A stretch of DNA of 64,000 nt, taken from the NCBI GenBank assembly GCA_041391965.1, contig JAWKMZ010000005.1, forward strand, positions 1-64,000, read 5' to 3'. Positions 7,636 to 16,313 of the stretch are shown here, one piece after another (the first letter of the stretch is position 1; each line of letters starts with the position of its first letter). Made by a program: the position numbers and the translations under genes. The notes beneath the pieces are model-generated. The model was not told the DNA's origin and ran no database searches. It saw nothing but the letters and a program-made list of their open reading frames with translations. The DNA comes from JAWKMZ01 sp041391965 (lineage in GTDB: Bacteria > Bacteroidota > Bacteroidia > Flavobacteriales > Flavobacteriaceae).

Positions 7636-9186
7636 TTAAAAAGGCACTTCATTATCCTCGTCTTCATCTATAATTGGTGCATCAAAAGCATCTTTTGGTG
7701 ATGGAAAATGACTGGTTTTAAAAGTATCGTCATTGGCTGCTGCATTCATTTTAGAATGAAACTCTCCAAAAGGCGTATCAAAATCGTCCAAATTGTCAAA
7801 CTTACCTAAGTGTCCTATAAATTTCAAACGGATATTTTCTAAGCCACCATTTCTGTGTTTTGCAACAATAAACTCGGCTTGTCCTTCTGTTGGCGAACGC
7901 TCTTCATCATCCCATTCGTCTATTTTGTAGTATTCTGGTCTATAAATAAACGACACAATATCAGCATCTTGCTCAATAGCTCCCGACTCTCTAAGGTCAG
8001 AAAGCAAAGGACGCTTACTACCACCACGCGTTTCAACAGCACGTGATAATTGTGACAAGGCAATCACTGGAATACTCAATTCTTTTGCCAACGCTTTTAG
8101 GTTACGTGAAATGGTGGATATTTCTTGTTCTCTGTTACCTCCTCCTTTTTGGCTTCCTCCTGCTGTCATTAACTGCAAGTAGTCAATAATCAACATTTTA
8201 ATACCATATTGTGATGCTAAACGACGTGCTTTTGCTCGCAAATCGAAAATAGAAAGAGAAGGTGTATCATCAATATACAAAGGAGCTTTTTCTAAGGTTT
8301 TTACTTTAACATTCAGTTGCTCCCACTCATGTTTTTCAAGTTTTCCTGTTCTTAATTTTTCTGATGACAAGCCTGTTTCACTCGAAATTAAACGGGTTAT
8401 TAATTGTACTGACGACATTTCTAAAGAGAAAAATGCTACAGGAATATTTTGATTGACTGCAATATTTCGAGCCATAGACAAGGTTAAAGCTGTTTTACCC
8501 ATACCAGGACGAGCAGCTACAATAACCAAATCACTTTCTTGCCAACCAGAAGTTAATTTATCCAGTTTATCAAAACCCGATGGAATACCGCTTAAGCCTT
8601 CTTTATTAGAAATATCTTCAATTTTTTTCTTTGCCTGAATGACCAAACTTTGGGCTGTTTCAGTCGATTTTTTAATGTTACCTTGTGTAACTTCATAAAG
8701 TTTAGACTCAGCATTGTCCAACAAATCAAAAACATCTTTAGTTTCGTCATAGGCTTCTTCAATGATTTCGTTTGAAATTTTAATCAAACTGCGTTGTATA
8801 TATTTTTGAAGAATGATACGTGCATGAAACTCAATATGTGCCGAAGACGATACGCGCTGTGTTAATGAAATAAGATAAAAATCGCCACCAACCAAATCTA
8901 ACTTGGCATCTTTTTTTAACTGACTTGAGACTGTCAACAAATCAACAGGTTCACTATTTTGAAACAATTTAAAAATAGCCTCAAAAATATGTTTATGCGC
9001 GTCTTTATAAAAAGCTTCGGGGCTTAAAATATCAATAACTTCATCAACCCCCTTTTTATCAATCATCATTGCTCCAAGCACAACTTCTTCTAAGTCAATG
9101 GCTTGTGGCGGCATTTTTCCTTTTTCGAGACTAATAATAGTGCTTTTATCTACTTTATAGCCTTGCATTGGGTTAGGTTGTTTCAT
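7636..9186 (-). CDS. dnaB: Replicative DNA helicase
   Basis: Hexameric 5'-3' helicase of the replication fork, 516 residues. The N-terminal primase-interaction domain (about 25-130) begins PPQAIDLEEVVLGAMM. The RecA-like motor has Walker A ARPGMGKTAL near residue 230, Walker B MLIIDYLQLM near 330 and the RESGAIEQDAD segment near 400. An acidic C-terminal tail (DEDEDNEVPF) follows. No intein is present, which is worth noting because dnaB is a common intein host. The gene stands alone, with a 253-bp gap to accA. Confidence 0.97.
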   Translation of the reverse strand: MKQPNPMQGYKVDKSTIISLEKGKMPPQAIDLEEVVLGAMMIDKKGVDEVIDILSPEAFYKDAHKHIFEAIFKLFQNSEPVDLLTVSSQLKKDAKLDLVGGDFYLISLTQRVSSSAHIEFHARIILQKYIQRSLIKISNEIIEEAYDETKDVFDLLDNAESKLYEVTQGNIKKSTETAQSLVIQAKKKIEDISNKEGLSGIPSGFDKLDKLTSGWQESDLVIVAARPGMGKTALTLSMARNIAVNQNIPVAFFSLEMSSVQLITRLISSETGLSSEKLRTGKLEKHEWEQLNVKVKTLEKAPLYIDDTPSLSIFDLRAKARRLASQYGIKMLIIDYLQLMTAGGSQKGGGNREQEISTISRNLKALAKELSIPVIALSQLSRAVETRGGSKRPLLSDLRESGAIEQDADIVSFIYRPEYYKIDEWDDEERSPTEGQAEFIVAKHRNGGLENIRLKFIGHLGKFDNLDDFDTPFGEFHSKMNAAANDDTFKTSHFPSPKDAFDAPIIDEDEDNEVPF

Positions 9187-9383
9187 GTTTTATTAAATAT
9201 CTTAGCGGTTATAAGTTAGTCATTTTATACTTTAAAACGCTATTGAAAATTATTTTTTTGTTGGTTTTGACAGTTAGCGAAAATAACCAAATTGTTAAGA
9301 ACTAAGACATTTTTTTTTGCCCTAATCTCAACCATTCATTAACAATTTAACTGTTCATAACTTATTAATATTGTTAATAGCGA

Positions 9384-9417
9384 CAAAAAAAAACCGAAGT
9401 AGTTACTTCAGTTTTTG
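9384..9417 (-). terminator. Intrinsic terminator downstream of accA
   Basis: Arms AAACCGAAGTA (9391-9401) and TACTTCAGTTT (9404-9414) enclose a 2-nt centre. On the minus strand the hairpin is followed by a T-run (the A-run at 9385-9393 on the plus strand). The rest of the 9187-9383 gap is AT-rich and shows no gene or clear promoter. Confidence 0.75.
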
Positions 9418-9439
9418 ATTATGTATTTGACTATGAATT

Positions 9440-10393
9440 TTATCCCTTAAAAACTCCCATTTGGAAATATTTTTCCATACGTTGTTTTACCAAATCTTTT
9501 GATGACAGCTTTTGGAGTTGGTCATAATTTTTAACAATTGCATCGCGTACTGCTAAAAAAGTACCTTCTCTGTCAGTATGTGCGCCTCCAAGTGGTTCTT
9601 TAATAATATCGTCCACTAATTTTAGGCCTTTCATATCTTTGGCAGTTAATTTTAAAGCTTCTGCTGCTTGTTCTTTATATTCCCAACTACGCCATAAAAT
9701 GGACGAGCAAGATTCTGGAGAAATTACCGAATACCAAGTGTTTTCTAACATGAGGACTTTGTCTCCAACCCCAATACCTAAAGCTCCTCCAGAAGCACCT
9801 TCACCAATAATCACACAAATAATTGGCACTTTAAGACGTGTCATTTCTAAGATATTGCGAGCAATGGCTTCGCCTTGACCACGTTCTTCAGCTTCTAAAC
9901 CAGGATAAGCTCCAGGAGTGTCAATAAAAGTCACTACTGGTATATTGAATTTTTCGGCCGATTGCATTAAACGCAATGCTTTTCTGTAACCTTCGGGATT
10001 TGACATTCCAAAATTTCGGTATTGTCGTGTTTTGGTATTGTATCCTTTTTGTTGACCAACAAACATATAGGTTTGGTCGCCAATTTTGCCTAAACCACCA
10101 ACCATAGCTTTATCGTCTTTTACACTTCTGTCGCCATGAAGTTCTAAAAAAGTGTCGCCGCACAAGGCCTTAATGTAATCCATAGTATAGGGCCTGTTTG
10201 GATGACGAGACAACTGAACGCGTTGCCATGCTGTAAGGTTTTTATAAATATCTTTTTTTGTAGCGTTTAACTTCTTCTCAATTTGCTTACAAGTTTCAGA
10301 AACGTCAACATCACTTTCTTCACCAATAACTTGACATTTCTCTAATTGTTCTTGCAGTTCTTTAATGGGAAGCTCAAATTCTAAATACTCCAT
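9440..10393 (-). CDS. accA: Acetyl-CoA carboxylase carboxyltransferase subunit alpha
   Basis: Transfers carboxyl from carboxybiotin to acetyl-CoA together with AccD, the first step of fatty acid synthesis. The 317-residue length is normal. Visible family features are WQRVQLSRHPNRP near residue 54, GDRSVKDDKAMVGGLG near 91, the VTFIDTPGAYPGLEAEERGQ active-site loop near 155 and EGASGGALGIGVGD near 198. It forms a single-gene unit ending in a clear terminator. A TAACTTTG box on the minus strand (10503-10496) would give a leader of roughly 95 nt, but no -33 TTG accompanies it. Confidence 0.97.
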   Translation of the reverse strand: MEYLEFELPIKELQEQLEKCQVIGEESDVDVSETCKQIEKKLNATKKDIYKNLTAWQRVQLSRHPNRPYTMDYIKALCGDTFLELHGDRSVKDDKAMVGGLGKIGDQTYMFVGQQKGYNTKTRQYRNFGMSNPEGYRKALRLMQSAEKFNIPVVTFIDTPGAYPGLEAEERGQGEAIARNILEMTRLKVPIICVIIGEGASGGALGIGVGDKVLMLENTWYSVISPESCSSILWRSWEYKEQAAEALKLTAKDMKGLKLVDDIIKEPLGGAHTDREGTFLAVRDAIVKNYDQLQKLSSKDLVKQRMEKYFQMGVFKG

Positions 10394-10530
10394 AGAAATT
10401 TAAGTTTAATTTTTAGTTAGCCTACAAACCTACATAAATTTTTCGGTTTTAAATTAAGGAAAAATGCTAAAAATAGGTTTGGTTTTAGTTTAGAGCAAAG
10501 TTAATAAATAAGAAACTAACTTTAAAAACG

Positions 10531-11445
10531 CTATTGTTTTTTTACAATTAGTTTGGATTTCTTTTTCAAAAATTTTGAGTTTTTAAGTATGCCGTCCATT
10601 AATACTGTGGTTAACACCAAAATAGCACCATAATAAAATTGTGGACTCATGGTTTCAGTTTTTGGAAATAAAATCAATGCTAATATAATTCCATAAACAG
10701 GTTCTAAATTATAGGATAACACAACAGTGTATGGGCTTAAAAATTTCATCACTTTTACAGCGCCAATAAAAGCATAGGCTGTACAAATGGAAGCCAAAAT
10801 GAACAAATACAACCAATCTGTATCAGACAATTTAAAAAAAGTAGCATTAAAACCACCTTTAAAAATTAAAATAAACAAGGTTAAAAATATAACACCACTT
10901 ATAAATTCATAAAAGGAAATGACCGTTGCAGAATGTTTTTTTATAAACTGACCATTTATAACGGCAAATAATGTTGAAAATAAGGCTGATGAAATTCCTA
11001 AAAGAATACCATTGATATATTTTACTTCGCTTTGAGTAATAAGAAACACACCAATAATTACGATGATACCAAACAGAATTTCATACCAAATAATACGTCT
11101 TTTATGGAATAAGGGTTCAATAAAAGATGCAAAAAAAGCACCTGTAGAAAACATGGCCAATGTGATGGAAATATTAGATTGTTTGATGGCTTCAAAAAAT
11201 GTAATCCAATGTAACGCAATAATAACGCCTGCTGCAAAAAAACGAAACATCGTTCGTTTATCAACACTAATTTTTAGTTTTATAAACTTGATGTAAACAA
11301 CCATCAATAGTCCTGCAATAAGCATTCTGTACCATACCAAAGGAATTGAGCCTATGGTTATCAACTCACCTAAAATAGCTGTAAAACCAGCAATAAAGAC
11401 TAAAAAATGAAGTTGTAAATAATGTTTTAGTTTAGCGTTTTGCAT
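10531..11445 (-). CDS. EamA/DMT-family transporter
   Basis: Inner-membrane permease of the drug/metabolite transporter superfamily with about ten hydrophobic helices in two EamA repeats (about 5-140 and 150-290), 304 residues from the chosen start. The substrate is unknown; relatives export amino acids or metabolites. The frame is open to 11481, but the family-like N-terminus MQNAKLKHYLQLHF starts at the ATG at 11443-11445. That overlaps the end of the LptF/LptG-type gene by 14 bases and suggests translational coupling. The C-terminus is lysine-rich. Confidence 0.85.
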   Translation of the reverse strand: MQNAKLKHYLQLHFLVFIAGFTAILGELITIGSIPLVWYRMLIAGLLMVVYIKFIKLKISVDKRTMFRFFAAGVIIALHWITFFEAIKQSNISITLAMFSTGAFFASFIEPLFHKRRIIWYEILFGIIVIIGVFLITQSEVKYINGILLGISSALFSTLFAVINGQFIKKHSATVISFYEFISGVIFLTLFILIFKGGFNATFFKLSDTDWLYLFILASICTAYAFIGAVKVMKFLSPYTVVLSYNLEPVYGIILALILFPKTETMSPQFYYGAILVLTTVLMDGILKNSKFLKKKSKLIVKKQ

Positions 11446-12508
11446 TGTATAGAAGATAAATAGCCAATACACCAAAAACAAGATTAGGAACCCAAACAGC
11501 TATAATTGGAGACAATCCAGCCTGATCTGCCAACACGCCAAAAACCTTATCAAAAAACACATAAATCATGGCTGTTGAAATACCAAAAGCCAAGTTAATT
11601 CCCATCCCTCCTCTACGTTTGATGGACGACACCGAAACTGCAATAATGGTCAAAATAAAAACAGCTATTGGCAAACTCCATTTTTTATATTTGACGACTT
11701 CATAGCGTCCAATAACAGAAGACCCTCTTTGTTTTTCTTTGTCGATAAAATTGCTAAGCTCTCTATATTGCAAGGTTTCTGCAATATAAGAAACTGGTGT
11801 TAGATCGTCAATTTCAAAAGGGAAAATGGTGTCTTTCCTACGTGCATTTTCTAAAATATCATTATCAGTTCCAATGGTTCTTTTTGAATAATTTAATAGT
11901 TGATAAGTACTGTCTTTTTCTTTATATTTTATGGTATTTGCAAATATTTTATAGGTCATTTTATTATTTTCAAAATGCTCTAACGTAAAGTTATAACCTG
12001 TTTTTCGATTACTATCAAACCGACTTACATAAATAAAATCATGATCATTAATTTGTCTGAAAATATTTTCTCCAGAAGGTCTTTGCGAATCCGTTTTAAA
12101 ATACTTGTACCAAAATTCGTTATAACCTTTACTCGCCATTGGCGCCAAATAGAGTCCTAAAAACAAAGCAAGCATTGCAATAATACTTGCTCCAATAAAA
12201 TAGGGCCTTAAAAAGCGTGTAAAAGACACTCCTGAACTCAAAAATGCGACAATTTCTGTATTATTAGCCAATTTGGACGTAAACCAAATAACCGATAAGA
12301 ACAAAAAGATGGGAAGTAATAAGTTGGCAAAGTAAATAGTAAAATTGAGATAAAACATTGCAACCTCACCAAATGGTACATGGTTTTCTAAAATTTTTCC
12401 AATTTTTTCAGCAAGATTTACTGTAATTCCTATTGGAATAAACAATAACAACATCATAAAAAATGTTAGCAAATATCGCTTTAATATGTACCAGTCAAGA
12501 ATTTTCAA
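11432..12508 (-). CDS. LptF/LptG family permease (YjgP/YjgQ)
   Basis: Inner-membrane subunit of the lipopolysaccharide export ABC transporter that works with LptB (an lptB gene lies at 45.4 kb). The 358 residues have the family layout: three N-terminal transmembrane helices (about 10-120), a beta-jellyroll periplasmic domain (about 130-265), then three C-terminal helices. It begins MKILDWYILKRYLLTF, the usual YjgP/Q start. Whether it is the F or G subunit cannot be told from sequence alone. It starts 2 nt after tgt and overlaps the next transporter gene. Confidence 0.9.
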   Translation of the reverse strand: MKILDWYILKRYLLTFFMMLLLFIPIGITVNLAEKIGKILENHVPFGEVAMFYLNFTIYFANLLLPIFLFLSVIWFTSKLANNTEIVAFLSSGVSFTRFLRPYFIGASIIAMLALFLGLYLAPMASKGYNEFWYKYFKTDSQRPSGENIFRQINDHDFIYVSRFDSNRKTGYNFTLEHFENNKMTYKIFANTIKYKEKDSTYQLLNYSKRTIGTDNDILENARRKDTIFPFEIDDLTPVSYIAETLQYRELSNFIDKEKQRGSSVIGRYEVVKYKKWSLPIAVFILTIIAVSVSSIKRRGGMGINLAFGISTAMIYVFFDKVFGVLADQAGLSPIIAVWVPNLVFGVLAIYLLYNAKR

Positions 12509-12510
12509 AT

Positions 12511-13641
12511 CTATAAACGCTTATCCATTTGTTTAACCATTTTATCTTTCCATGTGCTAAAATTGCCTGCTAAGATATGTTTTCTTGCTTCACGAACCAA
12601 CCATATATAAAATCCTAAATTATGAATGGTGGCAATTTGCGCTCCAAGTCTTTCATTAACCGTAAATAAATGACGTAAATAAGCTTTTGTATAATCTGTA
12701 TCTACAAAAGTGATTCCCATGTCATCTACTGGAGAAAAATCGGCTTCCCACTTTTTATTTTTAATATTAATAGTACCATGTGCTGTAAATAACATGCCAT
12801 TTCTTGCATTTCGTGTTGGCATTACACAATCAAACATATCAATACCTAACGCAATATTTTCAAGAATATTGATTGGTGTACCAACACCCATCAAATAGCG
12901 TGGTTTATTTTCAGGCAAGATACCGCAAACTACTTCCGTCATAGCGTACATTTCTTCAGCAGGTTCACCAACAGACAAACCTCCAATGGCATTGCCTTTT
13001 GCGCCAGAGTTTGCTATATATTCAGCAGATTGTAACCGTAAATCTTTATAAGTACTCCCTTGTACTATCGGAAAAAGAGTTTGGTTATATCCATACTTTA
13101 GAGGTGTTTTTTCTAAATGATTGATACATCTGTCCAACCATCGATGTGTCATGTGCATGGATCGTTTGGCATAATTATAATCGCAAGGATAAGGTGTACA
13201 CTCATCAAAAGCCATGATAATATCAGCTCCAATAGCACGCTGAATTTCCATTACGTTTTCTGGTGTAAACGTATGATAACTACCATCTATATGACTTTTA
13301 AACTTAACACCTTCTTCTTTGATTTTTCTGTTTGCAGAAAGTGAATACACTTGGTAACCTCCAGAATCTGTCAAAATATTTCTGTCCCAATTCATAAACT
13401 TATGCAGTCCACCTGCTTGTTCTAAAATAGAGGTTTGAGGTCTTAAGTATAAATGATAGGTATTTCCTAAAATGATATCTGGATTGATATCATTTTTTAA
13501 CTCACGTTGATGGACACCTTTTACCGAAGCAACGGTGCCAACAGGCATAAAAATTGGTGTTTCTATAACACCATGGTCTGTTGTTATTTTTCCGGCTCTT
13601 GCCTTACTTTGTGTGTCTTTTCCTTTTAATTCAAAAATCAT
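12511..13641 (-). CDS. tgt: tRNA-guanosine(34) transglycosylase
   Basis: Swaps guanine for preQ1 at the wobble position of GUN-anticodon tRNAs in queuosine synthesis. From the chosen start the length is 376 residues. Visible are ETPIFMPVGT near the N-terminus, NTYHL, the active-site LTDSGGYQVYSL region near residue 90, FDECTPY and the DCVMPTRNARNG segment near 250-265. An upstream in-frame ATG at 13689 would add 16 residues that do not look like the family; MIFELKGKDTQSKARAG at 13641 fits. It heads an operon with the LptF/G-type and EamA genes. The C-terminal zinc ligands are not the classical CxCxxC; the equivalent region reads FVDTDYTKAYLRHLF. Confidence 0.95.
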   Translation of the reverse strand: MIFELKGKDTQSKARAGKITTDHGVIETPIFMPVGTVASVKGVHQRELKNDINPDIILGNTYHLYLRPQTSILEQAGGLHKFMNWDRNILTDSGGYQVYSLSANRKIKEEGVKFKSHIDGSYHTFTPENVMEIQRAIGADIIMAFDECTPYPCDYNYAKRSMHMTHRWLDRCINHLEKTPLKYGYNQTLFPIVQGSTYKDLRLQSAEYIANSGAKGNAIGGLSVGEPAEEMYAMTEVVCGILPENKPRYLMGVGTPINILENIALGIDMFDCVMPTRNARNGMLFTAHGTINIKNKKWEADFSPVDDMGITFVDTDYTKAYLRHLFTVNERLGAQIATIHNLGFYIWLVREARKHILAGNFSTWKDKMVKQMDKRL

Positions 13642-13758
13642 GTGTTCAAAAAAATCATCAGTCGGCAAAGATAAATAACTAATCTGCATAACTTCCTTAA
13701 TAAAATCAAAATTGTTAGCAAAACAATAAATTCGTTAATAAGTGGATGAATTCTCTTT

Positions 13759-13788
13759 TTGTTTAAGCTTTATAAAAGGCTATTTTTG
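13759..13788 (+). promoter_or_regulatory. Promoter of the transketolase genes
   Basis: TTG at 13759-13761, a 19-bp spacer and TATTTTTG at 13781-13788 match the Bacteroidetes consensus. The ATG follows 27 nt after the -7 box. Confidence 0.75.
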
Positions 13789-13814
13789 CAGCATAAAAAA
13801 CTAACTTTTATCAC

Positions 13815-14660
13815 ATGTCAAACACACAACAATTAAAAGATTTAACCACCCAAGTACGCAGAGATATTTTGCGTATGGTACACAAAGTAAATTCTGGACA
13901 TCCAGGAGGTTCATTAGGCTGTGCTGAATTTTTTGTAGCCCTTTACAATGAGCTTATGGATAGAAAACCAGGTTTTAACATGGATGGAAAAGAAGAAGAT
14001 TTATTTTTCTTATCTAATGGTCATATTTCTCCAGTTTTTTATAGCGTGCTTGCAAGAGCAGGCTATTTTCCTGTAGAAGAATTAAATACTTTTAGATTGA
14101 TAAATTCGCGTTTACAAGGACATCCAACCACACACGAAGGCTTGCCTGGTGTTCGTATTGCTTCTGGCTCACTTGGTCAAGGTATGTCTGTAGCACTTGG
14201 CGCAGCACAAGCTAAAAAACTGAACAATGACACACACCTTATTTACAGTTTACATGGTGATGGTGAGCTTCAAGAAGGTCAGAATTGGGAAGCTATTATG
14301 TATGCCTCAGCAAAAAAAGTAGATAACATTATTGCAACTATTGATTTAAATGGACAACAAATTGATGGTTCTACAGACCATGTTTTGCCAATGGGAAGTC
14401 TCAAAGCAAAATTTGAAGCTTTTGGTTGGATTGTTTTAGAAATTAATGAAGGCAATAATTTGGATGCCATTATTAAAGGAATGAAAGAGGCTAAAACCAA
14501 AACAGGTCAAGGCCAACCTGTTTGTGTGCTACTAAAAACAGTCATGGGAAATGGTGTCGATTTTATGATGCACACACACGCTTGGCATGGTAAAGCACCA
14601 AATGATGAGCAATTAGCCATTGGATTAGCACAAAATGCCGAAACTTTAGGAGATTATTAA
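13815..14660 (+). CDS. Transketolase, N-terminal (thiamine diphosphate) subunit
   Basis: The first half of a split transketolase, 281 residues. It carries the ThDP-binding GDGELQEGQNWEA motif near residue 154 followed by the ThDP Asp/Asn region (IATIDLNGQQIDG), plus the HPGGSLGCAEF start. With the next gene it forms the pentose-phosphate enzyme that moves two-carbon units. Split transketolases are common in several bacterial and archaeal groups. The gap to the second subunit is 16 nt, so both are made from one mRNA. Confidence 0.93.
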   Translation: MSNTQQLKDLTTQVRRDILRMVHKVNSGHPGGSLGCAEFFVALYNELMDRKPGFNMDGKEEDLFFLSNGHISPVFYSVLARAGYFPVEELNTFRLINSRLQGHPTTHEGLPGVRIASGSLGQGMSVALGAAQAKKLNNDTHLIYSLHGDGELQEGQNWEAIMYASAKKVDNIIATIDLNGQQIDGSTDHVLPMGSLKAKFEAFGWIVLEINEGNNLDAIIKGMKEAKTKTGQGQPVCVLLKTVMGNGVDFMMHTHAWHGKAPNDEQLAIGLAQNAETLGDY

Positions 14661-14676
14661 TACGCAACACACAAAC

Positions 14677-15630
14677 ATGAAAACATATACAAATACAGGA
14701 AATAAAGATACACGTTCAGGTTTTGGAGCTGGATTAACAGAATTAGGAAGAACAAATCCAAATGTAGTTGCACTTTGTGCAGACTTAATTGGCTCTTTAA
14801 AAATGGATCAATTTATAAAAGAAAATCCTGAGCGCTTTTTTCAAATAGGTATTGCCGAAGCCAACATGATTGGTATTGCTGCAGGTTTAACTATTGGTGG
14901 AAAAATTCCATTTACAGGGACTTTTGCCAATTTTTCTACAGGTCGTGTGTATGACCAAATACGCCAAAGTGTTGCCTATTCTGATAAAAATGTAAAAATT
15001 TGTGCATCACATGCTGGTTTAACTTTAGGTGAAGATGGAGCAACACATCAAATTTTGGAAGACATTGGTTTGATGAAAATGTTACCAGGAATGACAGTAA
15101 TTAATACTTGTGATTACAACCAAACTAAAGCAGCAACCATTGCCATAGCAGCACATCATGGTCCTGTTTATTTGCGTTTTGGAAGACCTTCTGTTCCAAA
15201 TTTCACACCAGAAAATCAAACTTTTGAAATTGGTAAAGCCATAAAATTAACTGATGGAACTGATGTTACTATTGTTGCAACAGGCCATTTGGTTTGGGAA
15301 GCTTTAGAAGCTGCAAAAGCATTAAACAACAAAGGAATTTCTGCTGAAGTCATCAACATTCACACCATCAAACCTTTAGATGATAAAGCCATTTTAGACT
15401 CAGTTGCTAAAACAGGTTGCATTGTCACTGCCGAAGAGCATAATTTTCTTGGTGGTTTGGGCGAAAGTGTTGCTCGTGTGTTAGCATTGCATCATCCAAC
15501 ACCTCAAGAATTTGTAGCAACACAAGATACGTTTGGCGAATCTGGAACACCAGCGCAATTAATGGATAAATACGGTTTAAACAGTGCAGCAATTATAAAA
15601 GCCTCTGAAAAAGTGATAAAAAGGAAATAA
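14677..15630 (+). CDS. Transketolase, C-terminal subunit
   Basis: The second half of the split transketolase, 317 residues: the pyrimidine-binding domain (about 10-175, with the catalytic Glu in FQIGIAEANMIGIAAGL) and the C-terminal domain (about 190-310). CASHAGLTLGEDGATHQ and VYLRFGRPSVP are typical. DXS-like proteins share this fold, but the pairing with an N-terminal subunit and the lack of a fused ThDP domain favour transketolase. Confidence 0.93.
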   Translation: MKTYTNTGNKDTRSGFGAGLTELGRTNPNVVALCADLIGSLKMDQFIKENPERFFQIGIAEANMIGIAAGLTIGGKIPFTGTFANFSTGRVYDQIRQSVAYSDKNVKICASHAGLTLGEDGATHQILEDIGLMKMLPGMTVINTCDYNQTKAATIAIAAHHGPVYLRFGRPSVPNFTPENQTFEIGKAIKLTDGTDVTIVATGHLVWEALEAAKALNNKGISAEVINIHTIKPLDDKAILDSVAKTGCIVTAEEHNFLGGLGESVARVLALHHPTPQEFVATQDTFGESGTPAQLMDKYGLNSAAIIKASEKVIKRK

Positions 15631-15641
15631 TTTTCGACGTT

Positions 15642-15674
15642 TCTCGTTTTAATAGTACAAATCTATAAACGAGA
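15642..15674 (+). promoter_or_regulatory. Inverted repeat before the beta-barrel gene
   Basis: TCTCGTTT (15642-15649) and AAACGAGA (15667-15674) are perfect 8-bp inverted arms separated by 17 nt. The right arm ends 5 nt before the ATG at 15680. It may be an operator or a translation-blocking hairpin; there is no T-run after it. Confidence 0.4.
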
Positions 15675-15679
15675 CATTT

Positions 15680-16270
15680 ATGAAAAAGACACTTTTTATT
15701 TCAATGGTTTTTATTGCCTTTAGCCTTACTTCCTTTGCACAAAACGGAAGTGGTTTTGGTATTAGAGCTGGTTTAAACTACAATGCTAATGGTGACTATT
15801 TTGAATCTATTGGCGACAATGCAAAACATCCTGATAGAAATATTGGTTTTCATTTAGGACTTTACGGAAAACTTGGTGACAAAGTGTATTTTAAACCAGA
15901 ATTGGTGTACACACAAACTAAAAGTGATTATGACAGTGATGCTTTTACAATGAAAAAAATTGACGCTCCACTTTTAGTTGGTGTGAAAGTTTTAGGACCA
16001 ATATCTGTATTTGGTGGTCCATCATTACAATATATCTTAGATACAGATTTTGACGGAATTACTATTAATGATGTAGATAATGATTTTACCGTTGGACTAA
16101 ATTTTGGAATTGGAGTTAATTTTAATAAAATAGGCATCGATTTGAGATATGAAAGAGGTTTTAGTGATAATGAAGCCTCCTTTATCAATACCAATTTAGG
16201 AGCTGGTGTTAGTAGCCGAATTGATACAAGACCAGACCAACTTATTTTAAGTTTATCCCTTTGTTTATAA
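15680..16270 (+). CDS. Outer membrane beta-barrel protein (PorT/OmpA-like barrel)
   Basis: A 196-residue secreted protein with a signal peptide (about 1-20, cleaved after SFA before QNGS). Alternating hydrophobic and polar strands end in a C-terminal LILSLSLCL, as expected for an eight-stranded barrel of the outer-membrane beta-barrel family common in Bacteroidetes (GFGIRAGLNYN start, VGVKVLGPISVFGGPSLQY). No specific function can be assigned. It lies 49 nt behind the transketolase genes, with its own inverted repeat upstream and a terminator directly after the stop codon. Confidence 0.8.
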   Translation: MKKTLFISMVFIAFSLTSFAQNGSGFGIRAGLNYNANGDYFESIGDNAKHPDRNIGFHLGLYGKLGDKVYFKPELVYTQTKSDYDSDAFTMKKIDAPLLVGVKVLGPISVFGGPSLQYILDTDFDGITINDVDNDFTVGLNFGIGVNFNKIGIDLRYERGFSDNEASFINTNLGAGVSSRIDTRPDQLILSLSLCL

Positions 16271-16297
16271 AAAAAAGCCGCTTAAAGCGGCTTTTTT
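16271..16297. terminator. Bidirectional intrinsic terminator
   Basis: A6 then GCCGCTT-A-AAGCGGC (16277-16291) then T6. The perfect GC-rich stem with A-run and T-run serves both the beta-barrel gene (+) and the convergent FKBP lipoprotein gene (-). Confidence 0.9.
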
Positions 16298-16313
16298 GGA
16301 TTATATAGTATCA

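Noticed and set aside
7636..9186. Intein in dnaB
   Set aside because: Walker A and the downstream helicase motifs are contiguous at normal spacing in 516 residues.
13759..13767. TTGTTTAAG in the transketolase promoter as another crt-type operator
   Set aside because: It matches the half-site 8 of 9, but there is no right arm at the 14-bp spacing and the TTG is simply the -33 element.
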